Positions 55,398 through 64,000 of a stretch of DNA of 64,000 bases are shown piece after piece. The position numbers and the translations under genes were made by a program. Source of the DNA: Hyunsoonleella aquatilis (lineage in GTDB: Bacteria; Bacteroidota; Bacteroidia; Flavobacteriales; Flavobacteriaceae). The notes below the pieces were generated by a model that saw nothing but the letters and a program-made list of their open reading frames with translations, made no database searches and was not told the DNA's origin. The DNA lies in the NCBI RefSeq assembly GCF_014270105.1, contig NZ_JACNMF010000004.1:62001-126000 (forward strand). Direction: 5' to 3'. Every line of letters starts with the position of its first letter. The stretch's first letter is position 1.

Positions 55398-57314
55398 TTA
55401 ATTAACTGCATTAACTTTAATATTATCAACCCAAACATCGGCATCTGTTATGGCATAAATCCAAATAGACACTTGTCCGCTAGCATTCGAAGTAAACGTA
55501 TCAGTAACGACTGTGAAGCTACCTTTACCATTTGCAACATTACCAACTCCCCTTGCTAAAGGACCGTTAACGGTAGAACTGATAAATGCATCAGCTCCAT
55601 CACTGAACCAACCATCTAATATTTCAACATAAACGGCGTTTCCATCACCAATGACAGCATGACTAAATTCAAGCTCATATTGCGTATTGGGTTCAACTGT
55701 AATCGCCTGATATGCGGCTCTGGTAGAAGAAGTTCTCGCCAAACTTTCAAGTGGCCCTACCATAGTAGTACTACTGGTATATTTTGCCCCTCTAGTTTTA
55801 GAACCTGTATCTACACCACTATAATCCACTGGATCTCCATCAGAACTAGAATTGAATGCACTAGTGCTACTGCCTGTGAAACTAGAAGGTTTCCAATTTG
55901 CAGTACCATCTGTAAAATCACCATTAAGAATCTCTACAACAAATCCTTGAGAAATAGTCAATTGCGCAGTAGCGACATCAGTATTACCTGTGATACTATA
56001 AGCTGTTAAAGTAACGGTATAAATACCATCTTCAGCATATGTATGTGATGGATTCATCCCAGTAAACTGGAATCCATCTCCAAATTCCCATAGAAGCATT
56101 ACTGCGCCTACTGAAGCATCCATAAAATTATATGTTTGATAATTATCTGGGTCTACCTCAAACGTAAAATCTGCAGTCACCGGTGCTAAAATCTCAATAG
56201 TTTGTTCCAGTGTGCTTGACAAACCAGCTTCGTTCGTGGCTTTAAGCGAAACTGTGTAAACATTAGCTTCTGCATAAACATGTGTTGGAGATTCCTCAGT
56301 AGAGGTATTTCCATCACCAAAATCCCACTCGTAACTTACCGCACCTGTAGATGAATTAGTAAATGCATATTCCAAAAAGTTAATTTCACTCTGTGCAGAG
56401 CTAAATCCTACAGAAGGAGGCACTGCCCCTTCGGCCCCTATATCGATTGTAAAATCATCCAATCTAGCCTCAACAGCCCCATTGGTAAAGAAAATGGCAA
56501 CCGTATTATTATCGCCAGAGTTAAAGGACAATTTTTGTTGCACATAGACGCTTGGTTCATCATCATTGGTAACGGTAACAGAAGCAATAGTGCCATCGGC
56601 TACATCCTCTAAGGTAGTAAAAGTACCTCCATTTTCTGTTACGCCCAATACTGAAACAATCAATCTAGGATCGGAAGAACCGCTCAACATAGTATACCAG
56701 AAACTTAAATCATAATTCATATCAGGATCTACAGTAATTTCCTGATAACCAATACGGTCTCCTTCAGGAACGGGCAACTTAGCACCCTGATCTCCAAATG
56801 TTACTGGACTACCAGTAATCTGGATAACACCCCCCAAATCATTATTTCTCCAAGAATCCCGTCCGTCACCACCACCTTCAGGCAGGGTATCGTCTTCAAA
56901 ACCTGGTTCTAAAATAATGGGTTGGAATGGCCCTTCTGCAACAACAACATCTATAGTTGTGGTTCCTGTTATACCATTACCATCAGTAGCAGTCAAAGAT
57001 ACTGGGTAAGTGCCTTCACCCTCCTCAAAGGTAAATGTAGGGTCTTTTTCTGTTGAAGTATTTCCATTACCGAAATCCCATTGAAATGATAAGGATTCAG
57101 TAGAAAGGTTGGTGAAATTAATCATCCTAAAATCATCAGAAGAAGAAGCATAGGAAAAATTAGCCCCCGGAAATACGGTATCTGCCTTTGAATTTGCGCC
57201 AGGTAAATCATCTCTAAAAAGTTCATCACCAACACAACTCACAAAAATGCCTGTTACAACTAATGCTACTAGCAAAAGTTTTGTTTTACTAAATATGTTT
57301 AATATATATTTCAT
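55398..57314 (-). CDS. PKD-domain surface lipoprotein of the alginate locus (SusE/F position)
   Basis: 638 residues. Lipoprotein signal ending GIFVSCVGDE (Cys about 27). PKD domain 1 at about 50-130 (SFQWDFGNGNTSTEKDP), a carbohydrate-binding-like beta domain (about 140-295), PKD 2 (about 300-375, YEWDFGDGNTSTEESPTHVY), PKD 3 (about 380-455, LLWEFGDGF), and a C-terminal jelly-roll that looks like a carbohydrate-binding module (NGDFTDGTANWKPSSF). It has no catalytic motif. Its position behind susD, 16 nt away, is that of SusE/F-like glycan-binding proteins, and similar PKD proteins occur in flavobacterial alginate loci. It probably binds alginate at the cell surface. Confidence 0.85.
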   Translation of the reverse strand: MKYILNIFSKTKLLLVALVVTGIFVSCVGDELFRDDLPGANSKADTVFPGANFSYASSSDDFRMINFTNLSTESLSFQWDFGNGNTSTEKDPTFTFEEGEGTYPVSLTATDGNGITGTTTIDVVVAEGPFQPIILEPGFEDDTLPEGGGDGRDSWRNNDLGGVIQITGSPVTFGDQGAKLPVPEGDRIGYQEITVDPDMNYDLSFWYTMLSGSSDPRLIVSVLGVTENGGTFTTLEDVADGTIASVTVTNDDEPSVYVQQKLSFNSGDNNTVAIFFTNGAVEARLDDFTIDIGAEGAVPPSVGFSSAQSEINFLEYAFTNSSTGAVSYEWDFGDGNTSTEESPTHVYAEANVYTVSLKATNEAGLSSTLEQTIEILAPVTADFTFEVDPDNYQTYNFMDASVGAVMLLWEFGDGFQFTGMNPSHTYAEDGIYTVTLTAYSITGNTDVATAQLTISQGFVVEILNGDFTDGTANWKPSSFTGSSTSAFNSSSDGDPVDYSGVDTGSKTRGAKYTSSTTMVGPLESLARTSSTRAAYQAITVEPNTQYELEFSHAVIGDGNAVYVEILDGWFSDGADAFISSTVNGPLARGVGNVANGKGSFTVVTDTFTSNASGQVSIWIYAITDADVWVDNIKVNAVN

Positions 57315-57330
57315 AGTTTTTATTTTAATA

Positions 57331-58779
57331 TTAATAGCCAGGATTCTGTGTTAAAAGCCCATCGCTTAAATTGATTTCCCTTGCTGGAATTGGCAACAAT
57401 AAATCTCTAGCAGAATATACATATCCCATCTCATTGGCATGTGCGGTCAATACATCATTGGCAACACCAAATCGAATTAAATCAAACCAGCGTTGGTTTT
57501 CAAATGCCAGTTCCACTCGTCTTTCCGTTAAAAGTTCACTTTTTGAAACGCTTGATATCAAATTTGGAGCTGTATCTGGAAAAGCTCTATCCCTTATTTT
57601 TTGAAAAGATTCAATAGCACCAATATCTGTAGTACTAGCTCCGGCACCTATGGTAGCTTCCACGTGCAATAACAAAATATCTGCATAACGCAGGGCTATA
57701 TAATCATTGCCTGCGTTACGGGCATTGTCTCCGTATGTTGGAGGGGAAACAGTGATATCCGATCCCTCTGGTAAAAACTTAATAACTTCGATGGAGCTCC
57801 CTAAGTTTATAAAAGATTGAGCGCCGCGAACACCTCCAAATGCACTAAAATCAGCAACTAGATTGGTGTTAACAATATTTTGACCATCTTCCCTACCTTG
57901 ACGTGAAAATGACGTAAACTCCGAGGAAAAACTTTGACTTTCTAAGGTATTACCAAATTGGTATTGAATGGCGAAAATAATCTCGTCGTTCAATTCATTA
58001 TAGAACACGTCCGAAAAGTTTTGCTGTAAACTAAATTCGCCACTATTAATGATGGCTTCGCAAAGTTGCTCCGCTCCTGAATAATTAGGACTTGGTTGCG
58101 ATAAATACACCTTTGCCAAAATACCTTGAGCTGCTGCCTTAGAAGCCCTTCCTTTGTAAGTATTGTCCAATACGCTAACAGCCTCTTGCAAATCGTCCAC
58201 AATCTGAGTATAGATTTCTTCCACCGGAACTCTGGTGAAAAGTGCAGCAGCGTCCGTTGGACCAACTACCTGGGTAACCAGTGGCACACTACCAAAAAGC
58301 CTTACCAATTTAAAATAAGCATATGCTCTTAAAAATTTAGCCTCAGCTGCATATTTTGCTCGATTACTATCATCTGCTATATCAATAAATCTAAGTATGT
58401 TATTTGCTCTAAAAATAACCTCGTACATTGATGCATAATAATCTTCGGATTCTACATTGTTTGCATCAACCACATATCTGTGAAAATCGGATTTTGAACC
58501 TTCTAAGGTTGCATTTCTAGTATTATCTGTACGATGTTCTGTCAAAAGGTGCTCAAACTGTACACCCCTGTTGAAATTACCAATATTAGTTTCGGTATTC
58601 TCATTTACCCCTTGAAGGGCACTATAAATACCTATAATTCCTGTTTCAACATCGGCATCCGTTTGAAAGAACGATTCTTCAACTACCACGGTATCAGGTA
58701 AAGGGTTTAAAAACTCGTCGGCATCACAAGACGCTAAGAGCGCTACTATGGTGAATGCTAAATATTTTATATATTTCAT
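57331..58779 (-). CDS. susD: SusD/RagB family alginate-binding lipoprotein
   Basis: 482 residues from the ATG at 58777-58779 (MKYIKYLAFTIVALLASC, lipidated Cys 18). The SusD fold is marked by DEFLNPLPDTVV at the N-terminus, FLRAYAYFKLVRLFGSVPLV in the TPR region, RADILLLHVEATIGAG-like ALRYADILLLHVEA, and the end VELAFENQRWFDLIRFG and ILLPIPAREINLSDGLLTQNPGY. It forms the lid of the SusC channel and binds oligosaccharides. Starts 13 nt after the susC stop. Alginate specificity is from context. Confidence 0.95.
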   Translation of the reverse strand: MKYIKYLAFTIVALLASCDADEFLNPLPDTVVVEESFFQTDADVETGIIGIYSALQGVNENTETNIGNFNRGVQFEHLLTEHRTDNTRNATLEGSKSDFHRYVVDANNVESEDYYASMYEVIFRANNILRFIDIADDSNRAKYAAEAKFLRAYAYFKLVRLFGSVPLVTQVVGPTDAAALFTRVPVEEIYTQIVDDLQEAVSVLDNTYKGRASKAAAQGILAKVYLSQPSPNYSGAEQLCEAIINSGEFSLQQNFSDVFYNELNDEIIFAIQYQFGNTLESQSFSSEFTSFSRQGREDGQNIVNTNLVADFSAFGGVRGAQSFINLGSSIEVIKFLPEGSDITVSPPTYGDNARNAGNDYIALRYADILLLHVEATIGAGASTTDIGAIESFQKIRDRAFPDTAPNLISSVSKSELLTERRVELAFENQRWFDLIRFGVANDVLTAHANEMGYVYSARDLLLPIPAREINLSDGLLTQNPGY

Positions 58780-58792
58780 AATAATTATTTTT

Positions 58793-61700
58793 TTAGAAAT
58801 CAATGTTTAGACCTAGTGTTAAAGTGCTGAATATTGGTGTACCAGCTCTCTGCGAACCAAATGCCCTAATATTCCCATTGTCATCATGCTCTGGGTTGAA
58901 CCCATGATAATCATCTGCAGTGATGTATATAAGATTCTGTGCACTAGCATAAATCCTCAGACCTTCCAAGCCTATTTTTGAAAGCGTATCCTCATCAAAA
59001 TTATATCCAACATTTACATTTCTCAAAGAGAAATAATCTGCACTTGCAATTACTTCACTGGTCAAAACTTTTTCTTGAATAAAGGATTCATGTGGCACTA
59101 AACCATCTGCAACAGCCTGCGCTTCACCTCCACTCCGTGTTCTATTACCAAACCAATTGTAGAAATACTGATCTCCAATATTATTTACCTGAGCTCCCAA
59201 ACTACCTTGTACCATAAAAGAAACATCAAATTGTCCAATTTGAAATTCGTTGGTGAAACTATAAATCAAATCTGGGTAAGGGTCTCCAAGTATGGTTTTA
59301 TCTTCTTCGGTAATTATACCATCACCATTTAAATCTTTCACTATCGTATCATCTGCTTGTCCGTTGATTCTATTCCATGGATTATCAACATAGGTAGTTC
59401 TAAAACTAGTCTCGTCATATTTATCTGTATCTACTACATAACCCCAGTAGGAAGAAATAGGCTCTCCAATTCTATTAATCCATTGTGAATTCCTACCATA
59501 GGTATCTTCGATTAGAGCGTTATTAGAATTTCCGAAGCTTAATAATTCATTTTGATTTGTAGATGCAATTATTGTGGAGTTCCATTTAAATTTCTCCTTG
59601 GCAATATTCCTTGTTCTTAGCTCAAATTCAAATCCTCTATTTTGAACCTCACCTAAGTTTACAATACCTGTGTTAAATCCAGTGACATAAGAAACTGGGT
59701 TTTCCAGCAATAATTCATCACTATTTCTCCGGTAGAAATCAATAGAACCTGATATCCTATTATTCAAGAAACCAAAATCCAATCCAATTGTTAATTCTTC
59801 TGATGCCTCCCACTGCAATAAGGTATTTGCAATATTTAAAGGAGATATTCCAGGAGCCAGACTACCATTAACAACGGCATTTGTGTTTTGTAACAATGCC
59901 AAGTAGGGCCATGTATTTTCAACATCAGATCCTACATTGAAGTTTTCAGAACCTGTAAAACCATAACTAGCCCTAAATTTCAAATTACTTACAACTTCGC
60001 TGTCTAATAAGAAATTTTCTTTTGCCACATTCCAACCAACAGATACGGCAGGGAAATTACCCCATTTTGAGTCTATGCCAAATACAGAACTACCATCGCG
60101 CCTGAAGGATGCATTAAACAGATATTTGTTTTTATAAGCATAATTTACCCTTGCAAAATAGCCTATTTTTTTCCGTTCTATATTAGACTGAAAAACGGTG
60201 GTATTGTCTGGGTTACCACCTTGCACGTTTCTAAGACGATCATCTGCAAAACCATTGGTTTCAACCTCACTTATCTCACTTTTACGTTGTTGTACGGTAA
60301 GACCGGCCATCACATTAAGATCATGATCTCCAAATGTTTTGCTATAGTTCAAGGTATTATCCGAAACCAATCTGGTACGAAATCTATTCTGTAAATAATA
60401 GTTAGACCTTGAAGCACCAGACGCATGATAGTTAACGCCATCGTACCTATCCCTTTTACGCTGCTCCAACGTAACACCCAAAGACGTTTTAGCAATTAAG
60501 CCATCTGCTAACTTATAGCTTAAATACGATGAACCAAACAATTTGGTATTAAATTCATAGTGCTGACGCTCAACATATTGTTGATAGGGATTGGAATCTC
60601 CTGAAGTTCTAGGTCTTTCAGTGTTACCATCATTATCATAATCCCTGTTTTCCAAATGGTTTTCCCAAAAATAATCTCCAACACCAACATCAGGATATCG
60701 ACTGCGATCAATAAACTGCAACGTTTCTTCCGTATGATAAATAGGCAACCAAGGCGATTGACGAGTTGGGTTATGGATTGAAGTAGGTAAACGTCTTTGC
60801 TTTGTATAAGAAGGAGATGCTCTAAGGCCAAATTTTAATTTCTTACCTATTTTGGTGTCAAACTTTAAGTTTGCAGTGTACAATTTATAATCATCAGTAA
60901 TCACCACACCTTCATCGCTTAATGTTCTAAAAGAAGCACTATATGTGGAGTTTTCCGTACCTCCTCTTGCTGAAAGCGAATGACTAATCACATTACCTCC
61001 ATCAAAGAAAACATCTTGCCAGTCTCTATTTACGCCGCTAATACTAGCTAAATCTAATGCATACAAAGTTTCACCAGAAAGAGTCCCAGTGGCAGCGCGT
61101 TCTTTAGCCGCCCATTCGTTAAGATCTTTGCTATAATCGTCACTACCATGAGCTTGCTTATACCCTACGTAGGTTTGATAACTAAATTTGGCCTTACCTG
61201 CCTTACCACTTTTAGTAGTAATTAAGATAACTCCATTTGCGCCTTCACTACCATAAATAGAAGCGGAAGCTGCATCCTTTAACACTTCAAAGGACTCAAC
61301 ATCGTTCATATCAATATTGGCAAGAAATTCTGAACTTACTACGATACCATCAATTACCAATGCTGGTCCGGTATCAGCGCTAACAGAACCAACACCTCTA
61401 ATATTTATGGTTGGTGCGCCCCCCGCTTCTGCATTTGTGGCTTGAATGTTAACCCCAGACACTTGTCCGATAAGCGCATCATCTACACGAGATACTGCAA
61501 TTTGATCCAACTTCTCATTGACAACCTTGGAAATTGAACCTGTAACGGTTGATTTTCTTTGAGTACCGTAACCAATAACAACCACTTCGTCAAGCTGTGC
61601 CAAATCCTCAGCAAGTGTAACGTTTATGGTTGTTTGGCTTCCAACTATAACAGTCTGGTTTTTGTAGCCAACATAGGTGAACTGCAAAACTTCACCTTCA

Positions 61701-61897
61701 CTAGCTTGAATTTGATAGTTACCATCAAAATCTGAAGTGGTTCCCCGTGTTGTGTTTACCACTAATACATTTACACCAGGGATAGGCATATTATCTGCTG
61801 ATACAATTGTACCAGAAATAACATTCCCACTCTGTGCAATTACCGTAAGGCCAAAAAAAAGCACTACGATAAGAGTTAGTTTGTTTTTTAAATTCAT
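58793..61897 (-). CDS. susC: SusC/RagA family TonB-dependent outer membrane transporter
   Basis: 1034 residues, the usual length. Signal peptide MNLKNKLTLIVVLFFGLTVIAQ; carboxypeptidase-regulatory-like domain about 27-115 (GTIVSADNMPIPGVNVLVVN); then the SusC signature region DEVVVIGYGTQRKSTVTGSI, a plug domain (NIRGVGSVSADTGPALVIDG, DVESFEVLKDAASASIYGS), and a beta barrel to the end (TLTLGLNIDF). It imports alginate oligomers into the periplasm with energy from TonB. It is the first gene of susC-susD-PKD protein, followed by the two PL7 genes. The leader is long: about 410 bp separate it from kdgF. Confidence 0.96.
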   Translation of the reverse strand: MNLKNKLTLIVVLFFGLTVIAQSGNVISGTIVSADNMPIPGVNVLVVNTTRGTTSDFDGNYQIQASEGEVLQFTYVGYKNQTVIVGSQTTINVTLAEDLAQLDEVVVIGYGTQRKSTVTGSISKVVNEKLDQIAVSRVDDALIGQVSGVNIQATNAEAGGAPTINIRGVGSVSADTGPALVIDGIVVSSEFLANIDMNDVESFEVLKDAASASIYGSEGANGVILITTKSGKAGKAKFSYQTYVGYKQAHGSDDYSKDLNEWAAKERAATGTLSGETLYALDLASISGVNRDWQDVFFDGGNVISHSLSARGGTENSTYSASFRTLSDEGVVITDDYKLYTANLKFDTKIGKKLKFGLRASPSYTKQRRLPTSIHNPTRQSPWLPIYHTEETLQFIDRSRYPDVGVGDYFWENHLENRDYDNDGNTERPRTSGDSNPYQQYVERQHYEFNTKLFGSSYLSYKLADGLIAKTSLGVTLEQRKRDRYDGVNYHASGASRSNYYLQNRFRTRLVSDNTLNYSKTFGDHDLNVMAGLTVQQRKSEISEVETNGFADDRLRNVQGGNPDNTTVFQSNIERKKIGYFARVNYAYKNKYLFNASFRRDGSSVFGIDSKWGNFPAVSVGWNVAKENFLLDSEVVSNLKFRASYGFTGSENFNVGSDVENTWPYLALLQNTNAVVNGSLAPGISPLNIANTLLQWEASEELTIGLDFGFLNNRISGSIDFYRRNSDELLLENPVSYVTGFNTGIVNLGEVQNRGFEFELRTRNIAKEKFKWNSTIIASTNQNELLSFGNSNNALIEDTYGRNSQWINRIGEPISSYWGYVVDTDKYDETSFRTTYVDNPWNRINGQADDTIVKDLNGDGIITEEDKTILGDPYPDLIYSFTNEFQIGQFDVSFMVQGSLGAQVNNIGDQYFYNWFGNRTRSGGEAQAVADGLVPHESFIQEKVLTSEVIASADYFSLRNVNVGYNFDEDTLSKIGLEGLRIYASAQNLIYITADDYHGFNPEHDDNGNIRAFGSQRAGTPIFSTLTLGLNIDF

Positions 61898-61936
61898 AAT
61901 TTACTTTTTTGTGTTTTTAAAATCTGAATGCTTTAA

Positions 61937-61957
61937 TTGTAATTTTGAGAATTACAA
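61937..61957. promoter_or_regulatory. Inverted repeat in the susC leader
   Basis: TTGTAATT and AATTACAA with a 5-bp spacer, about 40 bp upstream of the susC ATG; a related pair, TTTGTAATT and AATTACAAAG, lies near 62000-62033. Possible operator or RNA hairpin; no regulator can be named. Confidence 0.4.
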
Positions 61958-62086
61958 ATCATTATGATTACTTTATAAAAACAGTACTTTTCCGTAAATT
62001 TTTGTAATTTTGAAAAGTTCGTGCAATTACAAAGTAATGGTGTGAATTAAGTTTTTACTTCCCTCCTAAAAGAAGTAAACTAGTTT

Positions 62087-62117
62087 AAAAAGGATAGGCG
62101 TGCACCTGTCCTTTTTT
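62087..62117 (-). terminator. Bidirectional terminator between kdgF and susC
   Basis: AAAAAGGATAGG pairs with CCTGTCCTTTTTT (one wobble) around CGTGCA; T runs on both strands. It would end the PL17-kdgF transcript, about 195 nt after kdgF, and lies between the putative operators and susC. Confidence 0.75.
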
Positions 62118-62180
62118 TATTTTACAGCCATGTGAAATAGAGTTTTTTGTAAGATGGTTAGACATTTAGTTTAGTTTTTT

Positions 62181-62210
62181 ACTGGTTATCCAAATTGGTT
62201 TACCAGTTTG
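62181..62210. promoter_or_regulatory. Putative GntR operators upstream of susC
   Basis: ACTGGT (62181-62186) and ACCAGT (62202-62207) form an inverted pair, and TTGGTTTACCAGTTTG (62195-62210) contains the perfect dyad TGGT-TT-ACCA. The latter matches the site at 53329-53344 upstream of gntR at 15 of 16 bases. Distance to the susC ATG is about 290 bp. Confidence 0.6.
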
Positions 62211-62311
62211 GTTTTCCAAATATATGTTATTTTTTTGTTAAAACAAATTATATTTTAATTTTAACATACTTATCCCAAAAAATATGCTTTAAATATCTAA
62301 TAATTAACTTC

Positions 62312-62689
62312 TTATGACTGTTTATCCCCAAAATAGGAAACCCCTCCCCCAGTTAAGAAATCTTCTCTTACAGGACTAAACGTGTCAATTAGTATACCTT
62401 CTTCCAAACAAACTGCACTATGTAATAAATTAGGTTCAATATACACGCCGTCCCCAGCTTCTACAATTTGCTTTACGCCATCAATTTCAAACTCAAATTT
62501 CCCGGAGACACAATAGGTAGCTTGCGTGTGAAAATGTTGGTGCGGCGAACCCAATGCGCCCTTATCAAATTTTACTTTTACCATCATGATTTGGTTATCG
62601 TAGCCTAAGAACTTTCTTGACACGCCACCCCCAAGCTCTTCCCATTCCATGTCTTTTGTTATGATGTACTTTTCGCTAAATCGTTTCAT
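62312..62689 (-). CDS. kdgF: KdgF-type cupin, unsaturated uronate linearising enzyme
   Basis: 125 residues, single cupin domain. Metal-binding residues H50, H52, H54 or Q56 in PHQHFHTQATYCVSG, and H90 in LLHSAV, are all in place. KdgF proteins convert the 4,5-unsaturated monouronates made by exolyases from pectin or alginate into linear ketones (DEH), a step otherwise slow and spontaneous. It lies 6 nt after the PL17-type lyase gene, so both are made together and act in sequence. Confidence 0.93.
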   Translation of the reverse strand: MKRFSEKYIITKDMEWEELGGGVSRKFLGYDNQIMMVKVKFDKGALGSPHQHFHTQATYCVSGKFEFEIDGVKQIVEAGDGVYIEPNLLHSAVCLEEGILIDTFSPVREDFLTGGGVSYFGDKQS

Positions 62690-62695
62690 ATGCTT

Positions 62696-64000
62696 TTATT
62701 TTATGTTTATTAATGTATATGCACCTTTCCATTGATGTGTTCTACCTCCTACGGTTAGGCTATGTTGCACATCTTTATCATTGTTTTCATTTGAAATAAG
62801 GAATATATTTTCCTTTCCATTTTTTGTTTCAATTTGTACGGCTGTATATGCTTCTGATTCATGAACTATAGAAACATTATTAATGTTACTATAAGCGTTA
62901 ACTGCAAATTCTGATACCGGGCTATAAGTACCGTGCGACTCAATAATTGACACAAACAATGCGTCCTTAGCATTCTTTTTTCTGAGAATTAAAGTTGGTT
63001 CATTTCTAAGATTATATTCAGGGTCGTTAGCTCCTATCCTGCCAAAAATAATCTCGTCATTAGCTGATGTTATGGCTGTATAAGTATAGAACTTGTTGTT
63101 GAGCAACCAATTTAGTTTTATAGGATTTCCATCTGAAGATGCTGTAGCTTCTTTATATAAATGTTGATACCCATGTTTTTTTCCTAAAACTTCTGGAATT
63201 GCCAATTTTGAATACTCAAAGCTGGTTTTCATAATCTGTCCTAAATAATAGAAAGGCAAATCGTATTGATTTGAAGTTTCCGAAGTTACGCGCAGAATGT
63301 CCAATACATAAGGGTTCTCGTAATCTTCACCTTTAATTGTTACAAAAGTTCTATGAAGTTGTGTTCCCGGATATGCGTTATTTTCTTTAGCACTCGCAAC
63401 TTGTAAAATGTCGTTTTCAGAACTAAAAATGTACTTCTCTGAGTGGTATTGGCTTCCAATATCGTATTTCCCTTGAAAATGAGAGGTTTCATTCTGAACC
63501 AATGTGTTATGTGCAATGGTTTGTTTTGCCCAAGTTTTGTTTTCCTTTAGATAATTGCCTCCACCTTTTTGCTCAATATTTACAAAACGTGCCAGTCCAT
63601 AGTCCTGAACCACTTCATCACCTTCATCAAATAACGAATAGGATAACTTATCAAAGTGTCCATGGCTTAAACCATGTGCCGTATATTTGAATACCAATTC
63701 CAAATCACCACTTCTTAAGATACCCACCGCACCTTGATCTCCATTGGGACCATCGGATAACTCGAAAGACTTTTTAACGAATGGTTTGGCCTTCCCCTCT
63801 TTTATACCCACAGCAACGGCAAAGCCTGCATCATCCAAAGCGACCTGGCCCTGCTTTTCGGCAATACTTAGCAACCCGGGATTGTTACCTCCGTAGTGAT
63901 AGGCAATATCAACGGCAGACACCAACGATCGTGCGTAATACGACATGCCTTTTTGGGCATCATTTAATAAGAAGAATTCACCATCGGCATCCGAAAGGTT
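62696..64000 (-). CDS. Heparinase II/III-like PL17 oligoalginate lyase (partial, 5' end off the window)
   Basis: The frame is open to the right edge, giving the C-terminal 434 residues; an inner Met at 63946 is not the start because the coding sequence goes on (LSDADGEFFLLNDAQKGM). The end of an alpha/alpha toroid domain (YARSLVSAVDIAYHYGG) is followed by the beta-sheet domain of the heparinase II/III superfamily, with SHGHFDKLSYSLFDEG, where the His serves metal or catalytic roles, and FVNIEQKGGGNYLKENKTWA, TIAHNTLVQNE. With kdgF and PL7 neighbours it is most likely a PL17 exolyase that releases unsaturated monouronate from oligoalginate. PL15 or another heparinase-like family is the alternative. 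Confidence 0.85.
   Translation of the reverse strand, partial: NLSDADGEFFLLNDAQKGMSYYARSLVSAVDIAYHYGGNNPGLLSIAEKQGQVALDDAGFAVAVGIKEGKAKPFVKKSFELSDGPNGDQGAVGILRSGDLELVFKYTAHGLSHGHFDKLSYSLFDEGDEVVQDYGLARFVNIEQKGGGNYLKENKTWAKQTIAHNTLVQNETSHFQGKYDIGSQYHSEKYIFSSENDILQVASAKENNAYPGTQLHRTFVTIKGEDYENPYVLDILRVTSETSNQYDLPFYYLGQIMKTSFEYSKLAIPEVLGKKHGYQHLYKEATASSDGNPIKLNWLLNNKFYTYTAITSANDEIIFGRIGANDPEYNLRNEPTLILRKKNAKDALFVSIIESHGTYSPVSEFAVNAYSNINNVSIVHESEAYTAVQIETKNGKENIFLISNENNDKDVQHSLTVGGRTHQWKGAYTLINIK

Overview
The window looks like a chromosomal segment of a marine, polysaccharide-degrading member of the Flavobacteriaceae (Bacteroidota). The reasons are the AT-rich DNA, very large secreted proteins with type IX secretion (T9SS) C-terminal sorting domains, a SusC/SusD pair, promoter elements of the Bacteroidota type (TAnnTTTG at -7), and a complete-looking alginate catabolic cluster.

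Layout. 1-1.3 kb: the 5' part of a class IV aminotransferase gene, a START-like protein, and a tRNA-Met with a decayed partial copy upstream. 1.45-26.5 kb: four giant plus-strand genes for T9SS-exported proteins. Two M14 zinc carboxypeptidases with long C-terminal repeat arrays flank two LamG/choice-of-anchor proteins that share their C-terminal halves. Two of these genes, plus an orphan promoter at 26.6 kb with no gene behind it, carry direct repeats with exactly 20-bp spacing that resemble LytTR-type operators. 26.5-44.3 kb: housekeeping genes (hisS, rplI-rpsR-rpsF, priA, nadC, rlmH, hpf, rdgB, a RelA/SpoT enzyme, a Fur-family regulator, purA, a Ca/Na antiporter) and a LytTR response regulator. 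44.4-48.7 kb: an accessory stretch with a broken lipoprotein gene, a 50-residue small protein, and a three-gene sigma factor / membrane protein / serine hydrolase operon lying between two near-identical 30-bp repeats. 48.7-64 kb: an alginate utilisation locus, all on the minus strand.

The alginate locus reads as one pathway. SusC/SusD and a PKD-domain surface lipoprotein bind and import alginate oligomers. Two PL7 endo-lyases cut the polymer at the surface. A PL17-type heparinase II/III-like exolyase (incomplete at the right edge) releases unsaturated monouronate, and KdgF linearises it. An MFS hexuronate-type transporter moves monomers across the inner membrane, and two SDR enzymes are candidate DEH reductases. 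A FadR/GntR-type regulator probably controls the locus through ACTGGT...ACCAGT operators seen both upstream of gntR (including a perfect 31-bp palindrome) and upstream of susC. KDG kinase and aldolase are not in the window.

The less ordinary observations are: the putative LytTR regulon with an orphan promoter/terminator unit that could be a small RNA; the repeat arrays in the carboxypeptidases; the paired PL7 lyases that differ mainly by poly-Glu versus poly-Lys linkers; the shared palindromic operators; and the repeat-flanked sigma-factor module. All function calls come from reading sequence motifs; no database search was run.
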